A DNA stretch of 64,000 bases from Anas platyrhynchos (lineage: Eukaryota > Chordata > Aves > Anseriformes > Anatidae). Of the stretch, positions 1 through 11,540 are shown one piece after another. Position numbers and translations under genes: made by a program. The notes under the pieces are model-generated. The model saw only the letters and a list, made by a program, of their open reading frames with translations, was not told the DNA's origin and made no database searches. The stretch spans positions 29,571,001-29,635,000 of the forward strand of contig NC_092589.1 of NCBI RefSeq assembly GCF_047663525.1, read 5' to 3'. How positions within the stretch are numbered: position 1 is the stretch's first letter; every line of letters starts with the position of its first letter.

Positions 1-2756
1 GAGTGAACCTGTTCTTAGCAGGGTAGAATAATAGTGCTTAAAATGTTCAAGCTTCATGCTTATCCACCTGTACTATGCCTCCCATTCTGATGGCAGTATC
101 TGTTATTTTTCAAATATCTCCACAGAAGTCAAAACCTCAGTGACAGAGTATGGCTCAACCCACAGGGAGGGCTGCCATGATTCCAACATTAATAAAAGGT
201 TTGTTCTGAGAATATCTAAGAAAACTTGCTATACTCCCCTCAGCTTTTTCAACAAAAACCTGCCAATTTTGATCACTCTAGTGATAGAAATTGCTTTTAG
301 TTTTTGTTTCATCAGGTCATGTTTGTAAGGACCTAAGTAGGAGAAAGAGAATGTGTTAACATTTGCCTTATAAATTAAATCCAGAAACTTTGATTAGAAT
401 TACCTATTAGAAATTTCACTAGCTTATATGAAATCTGGTTTAGTTTTCTATTATAAAAGCATTCTCAAGAAAACACATGATGCTGTTGTGATTACCACAT
501 GCAAAGCCATAACTATGGCAATTCTGTGAAATATAAGGAGAAACAGATGAAATGTTTTGGACTTATGCTTAAAGATTACTTCCTGTCATGCATTTGTGAA
601 GCTCTTAAGAGTTCTCCAAGGGGGTCACGTAGACAGGCTGATTTATTTCCATTAGAAAAAACGCACACAAGAACTTGATCTTTTTGCCTTCATAGGATAT
701 CAAAGGATATATGTGGAACTTAAATCTCAACATGATATCTCTTTTCACTTGAGGTACTATTACTTAATAGAAGACTGATCTTTCAAATTCAGAGGAACAT
801 CAAATGGGATACTGAATAAATGAATCTTTCTATTGTTGATCATGTTAAGGGAAAATTGCTGCAATATTCTCTGGACAAGTGTTACTCATTTTTTTTTCTG
901 AACAATTCTATGGAGAACCTGGTTCTCAGAAAGGAAAATTGTCTTTATACATCAATTGTAAAGCAGCAAGCAACTCAACAAAATCAAAATAAATCCAGAA
1001 ACAATGTTCTGGATTTTTCTAGCTATTTCATATAAAAAAAACTGTTGCATCTTTTAAAGATACTGACAAACATTTTAGCAGGAATTAAAACCTGACATAC
1101 CAGTTCCTACATTAGGATTTTTACCACCAAAACACCAAGTGTTCATAACAGTGGAGTCTGCCTTTACCTTTTGAACCAGGTGCCACCTGCATATTAGCCA
1201 GACAGCATCCTCAAGCATGCATGTGATGGAGAACACAATCTAGCACAACAAATGGGGGAAAACTGACAGATTGATGCCACAGATGTCACTTAGGATCAAC
1301 AAACTCTGAAGATTGAGTTAAGAGACACACGTACATAAGGTTACAAGTAATGTCATCCTTAACGAGGTGAAAGAGGTAGAGACAGAACTGTAACTGCCAA
1401 AGACAGCACCAAAGATATTTAACCATATAAAGTTTGCTACCATGTAATTATACTCTGTAGAAGTATTACCTTCTGAGACTGTGATGTGGTAAGAGGTAGG
1501 GCTCAGACAGAAAGTGTTCATAAGCAATTAATTCATCCAAATAACTGTCAGAGAGCATTTGAGTCAAGCACAGCTACGTATACGGGAGATGGAAAATACT
1601 ATTTAGTCACCAAAAAAAAAAAAAAATGAATTTCCACATACAACTATGGAAGGATACACTTTCTACATCTAAGTCTCTATGATGAGTCTCTAGCTTATAG
1701 TTGCATAGCACCAAGTACAACAGCACCTCAGCCACTACGCACAATGGAACAGGATACCACAAAAGAAGTTAGTACTCGGGGAAACCTACATGACTAACTT
1801 AAAAAAATATATATTAAAATTTAAAAAATTAATTAAAAATATATGTGCACATTTTCCTATAAAAAGTACTTAAGACCTTTTTGGAAAATTGAGAATTATT
1901 TCCCCAAAAGTATTTAGAAGGTTATGCCATCCCTAGAAAAGAGATGGGAAAAAAAAACATTTAGTAACTGTAGCAGTAATACACTGCTTAATTTCAGAAG
2001 ATATTTAACAAGGAGTTTAATAACCTGCAAAACATTCATGTGATAAGACAGGGAAGCCCTTTATTATTCAAGGCCAAAAGTATTGCAGGTAGCTAATCCC
2101 TTACCAGAGGGAGTATCTGAAGTTTCATGCATCAGAGAACACTTGTTCTTTGTAAATCTTTTGGACGTGGAAACCCAAGTAATGTTAATTTACATATTTT
2201 CCTCACACACTGTATACGCAGCTAGCACTACCAACCATTACCCAGAGCAGGCTTTTATAAGCAAAGCCAGGATAAGATTATTATTTTTTCCCCACCCAGA
2301 CCTTTTCTAGTCAGGTAGATATAGCTTGGAAGAAAAGTTCAAAACAAGCTTTGGGAAAGTCTGAATATTACCTATGTTTCTACAAGAGTAAAGCTCCTTA
2401 ACACCTGCTCCTCTCACCCTCAGGCTGTTACTTCCTTCCATGCAAGCAGGAGCTAGGAAACCTCATCCAACCCAAACCAACTTTCTTCTAGACATCCCCA
2501 CTCAAGAACAGAAACACCACAGAATTACTCCCTCTTCTCTTCTGTCACTTCCATGTTCTCCATGCACATGCACACTCTTACCTTTTGCAGCTCCCTGATA
2601 AACAGGAGCCCTGGAGCCCTTCCTGCACAGCTAGCCCTAGCAGGTAGGCCCTGTAACAGCTGCTTCTAATCAGCGGAACAGCCACAGCTGGGAAAATACT
2701 TAGGCTGCACCATGGGGTAATAAGAAGCCCCCTAATAACCCAAAAGCTATATGTAT
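1..2756. other. non-coding AT-rich flank
   Basis: I find no recognisable exon, RNA gene or mobile element here. Open frames are short (90 codons or fewer), have no recognisable family motifs and are broken by frequent stops on both strands. Minor low-complexity tracts include a run of about 15 A near 1612-1626 and an A/T-only patch near 1800-1845. The stretch could be intergenic or intronic DNA of a gene lying to the left. Confidence 0.5.
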
Positions 2757-2814
2757 CTTCTATATATATAGATATATATCTTCTATCTATCTATATCTAT
2801 CTATATGTATAGAT

Positions 2815-2867
<53 letters not shown>

Positions 2868-2915
2868 AGATATATATCTATATATAGATATATATAGATA
2901 GATAGAGATAGAGAG
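2757..2915. repeat. GATA/TATC microsatellite within an inverted repeat
   Basis: A run of about 13 GATA units (about 2817-2867) is flanked by mixed TATC and TA repeats. The left part reads as TATC and the right part as GATA. As a result, 2763-2794 and 2855-2886 are perfect 32-bp reverse complements around a 60-base spacer. A chance ORF runs through the repeat on the minus strand and gives an Ile/Tyr/Ser-rich translation, which is not a gene. Confidence 0.93.
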
Positions 2916-4363
2916 GTTGTCTAATACAGTGTTTACAGGTCTGAATTTCTTTAAAACTTTCTCATAACATACAGCTTCAGTCACCATTTTTTTTATTTCT
3001 GCAAACAGCTCTCCTAGACAGGTCAGCATAAAAAACCCTAGGTAGTAGGACAAGAACCCCTCACCCAAGCACTGTGAGATTTCCCCAAGAAAGGTAAAAT
3101 CATTCACAGGGAAGTACATCCCTCTGCTGATCCCATGCCCTTTCTGAACTATGTCCCATCTTCCCTTTGTTTTCACTGTGATCAGAGCAAAAAGATATCA
3201 GGAAACACAGAAGAAGAGAAAATGCGAAGAGACTTCTTTTTCCCCTCGATGTTTGTACCCAGTGTTGAAATTAGGTGCAACAATGCTGTCAGTATTATTG
3301 CCAGAAGAAACATTAAGATGTTTACTGTTGAGAAGGAAAGGCAGCTCTTCATAAGGTTTTTTTTGGTCACACAACATAAAGGAAATTAAGATATTAGCTT
3401 ATATGATACATCCATTAGTTTTGACCACAAAGACAAGAGCAGAAAACCACATTATAGATTTTTATTAAGTAATTTTAGAAACCTTTTAGTGACACTTAAG
3501 ATAAGTACTTTATCTATGGCAAAGACTTAAAACTCACCTCTTTATCTACTGCGGAAAAAAAGGCCAACATATCCTTGGAATTCCATTTGATGCACAGAAG
3601 TATAAGAAATATTTGGGGTGGGGATTATCCCTACAGTTCATCTCAGCCAACACTGTGCGCTTTAGTTTGAAACTACATCTGTAAGTAGAATTATTTGTTC
3701 CTACCTCAATGAGCAACTACAAATATGTACATAGCCATAGAACAGCAAATTCTGGTATTCAACAGCTCTGTGTAACATGGCTGGACACTGGCACCTTCTA
3801 GAAGAAGGGGTAATGTCTGACCAGGACACTTAGGAGTGATGCTCAGGGTAATGTCCCTTCCCTGGTGTTTTGAATTCCTGCTGCAGCCCTTTGTCTTGCA
3901 GGAGCACTAACAGAATAGAATCAGTCAGCTTTCTCCCAAAATTTGCAGGAACACTTGAAATCTACTTCTCCAGCAAGTCTCCATGCAGAATTTCCATTGA
4001 TTACTGAATGTAATTGCACAAACAATTTTTATCTTCCTCTAATAAAGTAAGAAATAAAAACGTGTTTTGGATCAAACCATCAGGTGAGAGGTGTCCTTCC
4101 CACCCATCATTCTTCTCTTATCCATAATTCTTCCTTCATGGCAGGTTACAGCCCTCTGACAGTTGTTAAAAGCCTTGTTCATCAGAACTGTTTCCTTGTG
4201 CTTTGGGCACAATAAGTCCATACAATCTGGCATTGTCTCCCCGCCTCTAATGCACTAGCATAATACTGAGCAATACTCAGAGTTTAAATTCATGAAAACA
4301 AACTGTCAAGTAAAGTAGAACTACCCTACTGAAGGCTAAGCAGCAGCGCAAACAGTAACTTAA
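2916..4363. other. non-coding stretch, nothing recognised
   Basis: No coding similarity, RNA gene or repeat family is recognisable. A few overlapping frames near 3135-3389 are open by chance, with no motif and no good splice context. The stretch ends at the target duplication of the adjoining LTR. Confidence 0.5.
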
Positions 4364-4368
4364 CTAGA
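4364..4368. repeat. target-site duplication, left copy (CTAGA)
   Basis: CTAGA lies directly before the TGT start of the LTR and recurs unchanged at 5429-5433 directly after its ACA end. A 5-bp duplication is the size expected for ERVL-type integration. Confidence 0.85.
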
Positions 4369-4522
4369 TGTAGTGGGTTTACGTGGCAAGTTTTTGGTAG
4401 CAGGGAGCCATAGGGGTGGTTTCTGTGAGAAAGATCTAGAAGCCGCCCCATGTTTGGGAAGGGCCCCATTGTTTTCCAGATCTGAGCCAATAAGCGATGT
4501 TGTTTTGCGCCTCTGTGAGAGC

Positions 4523-4530
4523 ATATTTAA
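4523..4530 (+). promoter_or_regulatory. TATA-like box of the ERVL LTR
   Basis: ATATTTAA lies about 150 bp into the LTR and about 710 bp before its AATAAA. It is the only TATA-like motif in the 5' part of the LTR and probably marks the U3 promoter. Whether it is still active cannot be read from sequence. Confidence 0.5.
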
Positions 4531-4702
4531 GACAGGGAAAAAAAAACGCTGCGCCACACAGCAGCCGGGAGAGTCAAGGGAGTGAGAAACAGCCTTGCAG
4601 GTGCCAAGGTCAGTGTAGAAGGAGGGGGAGAGGTGCTCCAGGCGCCGGAGCAGAAGTCCCCTGCGGCCTGTGGTGAGGACCATGGTGAAGCAGGATGTCC
4701 CC

Positions 4703-5015
4703 CTGCAGCCCATGGAGTACCACGGTGGAGCAGGGTTCCACGCTGCAGCCCGTGGAGGAGACCACAGTGGAGCAGGTGGCCCTGCACCGATGGAGGCTGC
4801 CGCCTGTGGAAGACCTGCCGGAGCAGATTCCGGGCCGGACCTGTAGCCCATAGAGAGGAGACCACGCAGGAGCAGGTGATCTGGCAGGAGCTGCTGCCCG
4901 TAGGGGAGCCAGGTTGGAGCAGTTTTCTCCTGAGGGATGGACCCCATGGTAAGGACCCATATCTGGAGCAGTTCTGGAAGAGCTGCTGCCTGTGGGAAGC
5001 CCACGCCGGATCAGT
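4703..5015 (+). repeat. internal degenerate tandem repeats of the LTR
   Basis: A motif of the form CTGCnGCCCrTGGAG...GGAGCAG recurs with starts near 4703, 4743, 4797, 4841, 4891 and 4983. The spacing is about 40-54 bp, with one strongly diverged copy between the last two. This periodic GC-rich block explains the long open frames on both strands inside the LTR. Confidence 0.75.
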
Positions 5016-5236
5016 TCATCAAGGACTGCATCCCGTGGGTGGGACCCCACAGCACAGGGGACGAGAGTGACCGAGAAGGAGCGGCAGAGAAGAAGTGCTG
5101 TAGACTGACCATAACCCCCATTCCCCCATTCCCCTGCACCGCTTGGGGGGAGGAGGTGGAAGAGGGTGGATGGGGAGGAAGGTGCTTTTGGTTTCTTTCC
5201 TTTGTTTCTCACTTCTCCAGCTTGTTAGTAATGAGC

Positions 5237-5242
5237 AATAAA
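5237..5242 (+). terminator. polyadenylation signal of the ERVL LTR
   Basis: AATAAA sits about 190 bp before the LTR end and is followed by a T/C-rich stretch, as expected at an R/U5 boundary. Confidence 0.75.
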
Positions 5243-5428
5243 TCTTACTATTTATCTTCTTACGCTGAGTCTGTTTTGCCCGTTACACTAATTATTGCAT
5301 GATTTTCTCGTCCTTGTCTCAATCCTTGAGCCCTTTTCACATATTTTCTCCCCATTCCTCTTTGAGGAGGGGGAGTGAGAGAGCGGCTGTGGTGGAGCTC
5401 GGCTGCCCACTCGAGCAGAACCGCGACA

Positions 5429-5433
5429 CTAGA
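5429..5433. repeat. target-site duplication, right copy (CTAGA)
   Basis: Identical to 4364-4368. It directly follows the ACA terminus of the LTR. Confidence 0.85.
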
Positions 5434-6737
5434 AAACAAAATCCAAGGAGGGGAAGGGAAAGACTAAGAGAATCTATGACTGTTTCTTCCTCAAGAAAAG
5501 GTTCGATCAAAACTCGTATGTTCTTGGGTCCTACTGAATCCAATTGTCACATAAGCTAGAAGAGGTCATTTCCAAGTGTCCATATTTAAGCTACCCATGA
5601 AAGTACTTGGTTTGCATTCCAGTGCTAGCACATGCTGTTGCAAAGGATTATATTAATGTTCTCACCTCAACCACAGCTCCTGTAACATCTGAATTACAGC
5701 CTGGAATTCTGCATTTAAAGAGCTTGTTTATTACTTCAGCCACTGAGTCTAAGAAGTCATTCAGACCTATTCCCAAACAAATTATCAATGATCACCTCTT
5801 GTGCCTTTTCATGTCTGTCTCATCTGTTCTGAAAGCAGTGTTAGAAGAATAACAAACTTAGTAGCAGAGCTTGATTTTCTTTCTATATTTGATGTCTACT
5901 TGTCAACCTAAAAAATAAGACCAAAGGACCAAAATACAGTTTCGTGCCTTTTTCATCTATTTCAATATGACCTCGGGAACTGGGTCTTAGCAAAGGTCTC
6001 ACTGATGTAGAAGTTGGCAGTCAAGAGACATTTTTCCTCCTATAACTTCAGGCTATCCCTTATATTTGATAAAAGAAGAATTGTATGAGAAGAGTGAAAC
6101 AGATACACTCCAAGTTTGGTCTCTTTTCTTCCTCTGAAGAATTGAAAAACATTGAATCAAGTGGTTATAAACTCAAAATACACAATGTTTCCCAGGACAC
6201 TTATAGATGGCTGCACTGATGGGTAACGGCTCTTCAGCCAAGGGCATCTCAGATGCTGAAATACAAAATCTAATTTCCCCACTTATAAAGGGTCACAAGC
6301 ATTATTGCTTGAACAGAGGCTGGATCCCATACATCTCACATTCTCAAGGTCCACTACTGCACATTTCAGACAGAGATACAGAGGTACCTAAAAGGATTCA
6401 AAATATGGAAGAAAGACAAGACTATTATTACTCCTTAAGCATGCATACACACACATATATAACAGATGTCTTATGTGTGTGTGTATTGCAAATATACACT
6501 GTTTATATATAAACACTACATACATATGTATATACATTCATACAAAATAGTCTATATACAAGTATATAAAACCATGTAACAGAGACTTCACCAGTTCTTA
6601 ACACACATCATTTCACTTACCCCTTCAAAAACTGGCACAAAACAATGCCCAGCATAATTAGGTTTAACCTTTTACAGGTGTTAGAAATCAGCAGTTTCTG
6701 GATGTGTCGCTGGGCTCTACACAATGGTCAGAATCAG
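5434..6737. other. non-coding stretch with a short CA/TG hairpin
   Basis: No gene or recognised repeat family is visible. An ACACAC tract (6445-6457) and a GTGTGT tract (6472-6486) are near-perfect reverse complements across 14 bases, followed by TA-rich sequence to about 6570. The frame at 6207-6512 is open by chance and runs into this low-complexity DNA. Confidence 0.5.
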
Positions 6738-7205
6738 CAGTCTTGTGCTAGAAATCTTATTATAAACGGAATTCAGATTTGTTAGGCAGGACCTACCCCT
6801 CATGAACCCATGTTGGCTGGGACCAATGACTGCATTGTCCCCCAGGTGCGCTTCAAGAACTTCAAGGATCATCTTCTCCAGAATTTTACCGGGCGCTGAT
6901 GTGAGACTGACAGGCCTGTAGCTGCCACGGTCTATTTTCTTGCCCTTCTTGAAAATTGGTACAACATTTGCCAGCTTCCAGTCCACTGGGACCTCTCCAG
7001 ATTCACAAGATCATTGAAAAATAATTGAGAGAGGTCCCACAATGGCGTCAGCCAGCTCCTTAAGCACCCTGGGATGAATCCCACCCGGTCCCACGGACTT
7101 GTATAGATCCAGGTGGAGCAGCAAATCCCGCACACGTTCAGGGTCGGTTGGGAGTTGATCATTCCCACCATCGTGGTCCTCCAGCTCGGGGCACCCAGGG
7201 TGTAT
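6738..7205 (-). mobile_element. CR1 LINE fragment, ORF2 reverse-transcriptase start (minus strand)
   Basis: Read on the minus strand, this encodes the conserved CR1 region just before and within the start of the reverse transcriptase. Recognisable blocks are PELEDHDGG, LYKSVGPGGIHPRVLKELAD, GEVPVDWKLANVVPIFKKG, YRPVSLTSAPGKI and IGPSQHGFMRGRSCLTNL. All are in one frame with a single in-frame stop (TGA, between FQ and SCESGE). The similarity stops shortly after the NLxSxYxK block, at about 6740, so the catalytic YADD region is absent. It lies head to head with the plus-strand CR1 3' segment that starts near 7441. It may be the inverted 5' part of the same insertion or a separate insertion. It is a broken copy without function. 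Confidence 0.88.
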
Positions 7206-7440
7206 TTACTTCGGCTGCGTAGAAGCTATCACGCATAAATGCCAGGCTCCGGATCCTACTCACTATTCAGGTCAAGGACTGGGCTGCAAGTTTTGGCTTT
7301 AATTTGGTAACGTGCTACGTGCCTAACGTGCCTGTTTCCTGGCAGGTCATTGGAAGAAGGTTGGCTGGCTTGCGGCAGCTTACGTGCACGTGGCTTTTTA
7401 GGCTGCAGCCAAAGCGTTCCTCTAGATCTGGAAGTTTGAA
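7206..7440. other. unassigned spacer between two opposed CR1 segments, ACGTG-rich
   Basis: I cannot align these 235 bp to CR1 in either orientation by eye. They carry five ACGTG cores, at 7310-7314, 7317-7321, 7326-7330, 7382-7386 and 7388-7392, the last within CACGTG. The CpG count is higher than in surrounding DNA. The spacer could be pre-existing host DNA between two insertions, filler made at a twin-priming junction, or a diverged piece of another element. Confidence 0.4.
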
Positions 7441-8161
7441 GATGGTTGGAAAAGCCATCTGAGTGGTTAGAAAGCTGCCTGGCAGAGAAGGACCTGGGAG
7501 TACTGGTGGCTAGTCGACTGAATATGAGCCAGCAGTGTGCTCAGGTGGCCAAGAAGGCCAACAGCATCCTGGCTCGTACAAGAAACGGCATGGCCAGCAG
7601 GACTAAGGAAGCCATTGCGCCCCTGTACTTGGCTCTGGTGAGGCCGCATCCCAAGTACTGTGTTCAGTTCTGGGCCCCTCGCTACAAGAAAGATATTGAG
7701 GGGCTCCAGTGAGTCCAGGGAAGGGCAACAAAGCTGGTGAGGGATCTGGAGAACAAGTCTTATGAGGAGCGGCTGAGGGAGCTGGGCTTGTTCCTCCTGG
7801 AGAAGAGGAGGCTCAAGGGCGACCTTACCGCACTCTACAGATACCTTAAAGGAGGCTGTAGCGAGGTGGGGGTTGGTCTGTTCTCCCATGTGCCTGGTGA
7901 TAGGACGAGGGGGAATGGGCTAAAGTTGCACCAGGGGAGGTGTAGGCTGGATGTTAGGAAGAACTTCTTCACCAAAAGGGTCGTTAGGCATTGGAACAGG
8001 CTGCCCAGGGGAGTGGTGGAGTCACCATCCCTGGAGGTCTTTAAAAGATGTTTAGGTCAGGAGCTTAGGGATACGGCTTAGTGGAGGACTGGTTAGTGTT
8101 ATGTCAGAGGTTGGACTACGTGATCTTGGAGGTCTCTTCCAACCTAGGTGATTCTGTGTTA
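7441..8161 (+). mobile_element. CR1 LINE 3' segment: ORF2 C-terminus plus 3' UTR
   Basis: The plus strand encodes the C-terminal end of CR1 ORF2 from about 7446 to the stop at 8079-8081, with a single nonsense codon (7710-7712). Recognisable blocks in order are [105 protein letters not shown] and [11 protein letters not shown]. After the stop comes the short CR1 3' UTR, with the motif pair GGTTGGACT and GGTCTCTTCCAACCTAG, ending in a single decayed ATTCTGTG unit near 8150-8158. Near-intact coding suggests a fairly young copy. The catalytic domain is missing, so it cannot move by itself. Confidence 0.92.
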
Positions 8162-11100
8162 CGGTCTCCAAGCTGGGATACAACCACCTGTTAGTTCGGC
8201 ATAACTGAATTTTGTGTTCCTTGCACTAGCTGTTCCTTCACCTCCTCTTCAGAGACAAGGACATGCATCTCTTTCACGCTCCTTCATTAGTAAACAAACC
8301 AGGATAGATTAAAGCCCCTTTCTTCACGTCAGTAAGGTACCTGCCTTTGGTTTCAGTGAAAATTCAGGCCCTAGCACCTGAAGTTTCTTCTGGATGGTGT
8401 TTCTTCTGTATAGGGTAATTTCATTTCCCTGTTGAAGACTTAGAAGGGCGTAGTAACAAAAGCAAAGGCATAAAACAGTCCAGGAGGCATAGGCTGCTTT
8501 TGAGCCTGCAGCAGACTATAGGTATGATCTTATCATTTCAGACAAATACAGTCTACGTAACGTGAATGATTTCAGCACGCTTGCACTCTGCCAAAAGCCA
8601 GAAAATGGGACCTTCATTTTATGACCAGATGGAAAAGAAAAACAACAACGACAAAAATTAAGAGAAGGAACTTTTCCTTCACCTAAATTTTATTATTTTG
8701 CAACTCCTTCAGGTGTCCACAAGGAATTATCAACACCCTCCTCTCCTCTCCCCTCCCCAACCCCCCCCACCCAACAAAAAAAATAAATAAATAGAGGGAC
8801 ATTGTGGCATAGAGGTATAATTTCAGTTCACACCAGAAGACATCCTTCTCACTGAAGTACAGCTAAGCCCCACAAAGCATCAAAACAAAACAAAACAAAA
8901 AAAGCCAAAAAGAGATGTATTTATGAGTTAGTTTTACGTGCCGGCATTATTTCCTTGTCTGGTCTCGCATTCAGGGCAAGATCTATCTGGGGGGGTACGT
9001 GTAATGCCGTGCAAGGTTGTTTGGTGGTATGAGCGACAACATGACTTTAAAATTTTGAGCTGTTGGTATAGAAGCAAAGTACAGAAGAGTACACTATCCC
9101 CGAGGGCAACGTAGAAACTACCTGTTGCTTCGCAGGTTTAAAAGTTAAAAGGTGTAAGCAGCTGTTTGAGTACCATACTGACGTATACATGAACATTTTC
9201 CTCTCCAATGTCCAAGTTGGAGTGCAACATTTTTCATCGTGCTCTCAGATCAGGATTCTGATTCTAACAATGGTTCCTCGTGCAAATTTCCAGAGAAGGG
9301 GGAAGCAAACCAGTCCTGACTGCTTTGAATGACATGGAGAGAGCAAACAAACGTAGATGAAGATAAACCTGTAGGAATGTTTTCAGATAATTGCCACTGT
9401 CCAAAAGCTTTAGAGTGGTTGAATCCTTCAAAGTTCATTACTGAAAACTCCGGCAGCATCACTGAATTTGAAGGAGTAAGATAGACTTGCACCATCGCAG
9501 AGCCTCAGCCACAGTTTAAATGGGCACTGCCTCTAACTTCACAAGAATGAAAGAGAAGAGGTCATCTTTCTACCTTGTCAGCTACTGGCAGACCTAGAGA
9601 AAGAAAAAACAAGAGTTGTTAACATTAGGACGTAATGCTTTTTTTTAGGACATCTCACCAAATGTGTAATATTGAGTAGTAACCGGACAACAAAAGAAAG
9701 GGAAGAAGAAGGGGTAGAAGGCACTTGCATGGCCTTAATTTCCATGGCAATTGACAACAACCACAATCTGCGATGATTTCTAAGTGCCTTACACCATTGA
9801 CCCTTGAGGCACAAAAACGGGATTCCCACATTAGGTAAAGGGAGTACAATCCCTCTCAAAACACGAGAGTCTGGGGACCGCGACTGAGTACTGAAAATCT
9901 GAAGGCTAGGATGTTCACGTACCAGAAGGGAAGCTCACATTTTAGCACTAAACAACTACCTTTCGAGGCAGGCTGGGAACCGGTTCTTTTTAAGCCAGGG
10001 TCCATTTCAGCATCTTCAAAGCTAAAGAAATGGTTGACTGCCCTGTTGAATTGTGCTCCAGGCAGAAAGACTCACATTCCTATCAACAGAAAGAGCTTAA
10101 TACCTTGCTTCTATCCTAAAGATGAGTTTTGGATTCAAACGTACCCCGTCCAAGATGAACAACTACCTTAACTTTGTGGGGTTTATATTCTGCATAAGAG
10201 ATTTGTGACGTCAAGCTTCACAGCTTCTCCTCTGGATGCAGGAAGGAGAGTACAGATGTAGAAAAGGGCAAGACAACTTCCAAAACTAAATTTCATTGCC
10301 ACAGAACTAACGTAACGTATCCCTGCAAGCACAGGAACTCCTTTGCAAACCACCACAGATTAGACATTATGGCTAAAGAGTGCGGAAAGGACTGTTTAAC
10401 AACTGTATGCATACTGCCAACTTTATGAGCCAGTCAAACGGAGATGAGAGCTTGAGATCCCAACTGTGGCTTGGATATGCTGTGCACCATAGAACTTCCA
10501 CCGCAGAAGACGTCTTGTTGGGAAGCGCCTCTTTTCTCTGCCTCTTTACAATCAAATTTGAACTACTAACTCAACAATAAAATCTTAAAGTATAGTTAAC
10601 CATTAACATTAGATAATTGCAGAAGAGACCTGCATGACAAGTGCCTCACACTGAGATCTCAGTAGAATAAGCTGAAATACAGCATGTGAACGGATCCTCT
10701 GACTGCTTTCTTCAGGTGAAGCCCCATACTGTTCTTTCCTCCAGATCTTTTCCGGTATTTAACTTTGGGCAGCCTTCCAGGCCATCTCAGACTTAGCAAG
10801 GCTCTCAGCAAAGTGCAACCCAACACTGGTTCTCTGCTTCCTTGCACTGCCACCAACATGACTCCCTTATGTTACTTCAAAGCTGCCAGAGTCACTCTTG
10901 AATTCTTTGTTGATTTCTTCACATCAGTTCAGTAGCCTCTTTGTTCTCCTCCAACTTCTCAAGATTAACCTTTCAGTCCCGCCAATATTTAGTCCTACCA
11001 TATCCATCAGATCTAGTTTTTAACATCTTTCATCTTTGTTTAGTCAACAAAATCAGCATATCCTTCCCCAAAACTAATCATCTACCATAGTGTGAATAGT

Positions 11101-11540
11101 AAACCACTGACAGGCAAGTACACAACCAGGTGTGATGACTACTCTTTACTGACCAGGAACCAGGTTCTCACTCTCTCCACCATCCACAGCTGTACCTTGT
11201 TTTTCAGGTGATAAAAACTTCTATTGAGCAATAATGCACCTTGCAAAAACAAGGCCCAAGTTTCACAGTCTCACTGAAATGTAAATTTTAAATGACAATA
11301 GGGTCTTTGAGGTAGTTTCTAGAGAACTGATCCCAGTGCTACTGAAGTAGTCTCTACCACAAAAGATGAGTGTGAAAAGTAACATTTGAGATTAAGTTTA
11401 TCATCTCCTCTCATGTACGTGCAACAGATGCATGTATAGATATAACTCCAGTTTATGAAATATCTGACAGTACCACTTTTGAGAACGTGTAAACAAAATG
11501 AACAAAGGGTGATGGAAAAAAAGAAAATGTTTCTCTATGT
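8162..11540. other. non-coding stretch, no gene recognised
   Basis: Low-complexity patches occur at 8755-8800 (C- and A-rich) and 8883-8900 (CAAAA repeats). Several 60-93 codon frames exist on both strands. The most protein-like is on the minus strand at 9250-9495 (81 codons, good start context), but it matches no family I know and has an in-frame stop four codons upstream. I do not call it a gene. Confidence 0.45.

Larger units (their letters stand above)
4369..5428 (+). mobile_element. solo LTR of an ERVL-like endogenous retrovirus, complete
   Basis: This 1060-bp LTR starts TGTAGTGGG and ends GCGACA, so it has the canonical TG...CA ends with a TGT/ACA inverted terminus. It is bounded by identical 5-bp duplications. 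In order it shows a U3, a TATA-like ATATTTAA at 4523-4530, a GC-rich block with internally repeated motifs (about 4703-5015), and an AATAAA at 5237-5242 followed by a pyrimidine-rich U5. No gag, pol or env sequence flanks it, so it is a solo LTR left by recombination between two LTRs. The several ORFs inside it on both strands (up to 214 codons) follow from GC-rich repeats and have no retroviral protein similarity. The family is assigned from its general resemblance to abundant avian ERVL LTRs and the 5-bp duplication. The exact subfamily is not determined. Confidence 0.88.

Noticed and set aside
2787..3176. 129-codon minus-strand ORF
   Set aside because: Half of it is translation of the GATA repeat (Ile/Tyr/Leu/Ser), and the remainder has no similarity.
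4360..5212. Several ORFs of 112-214 codons on both strands
   Set aside because: They lie inside the ERVL-type LTR and arise from its GC-rich internal repeats. There is no protein similarity.
9250..9495. 81-codon minus-strand ORF with good start context, ending EEPLLESES
   Set aside because: Briefly considered as a YIPF-like exon because of the acidic PLLE end. The rest does not fit, there is no credible splice site, and an in-frame stop lies just upstream.
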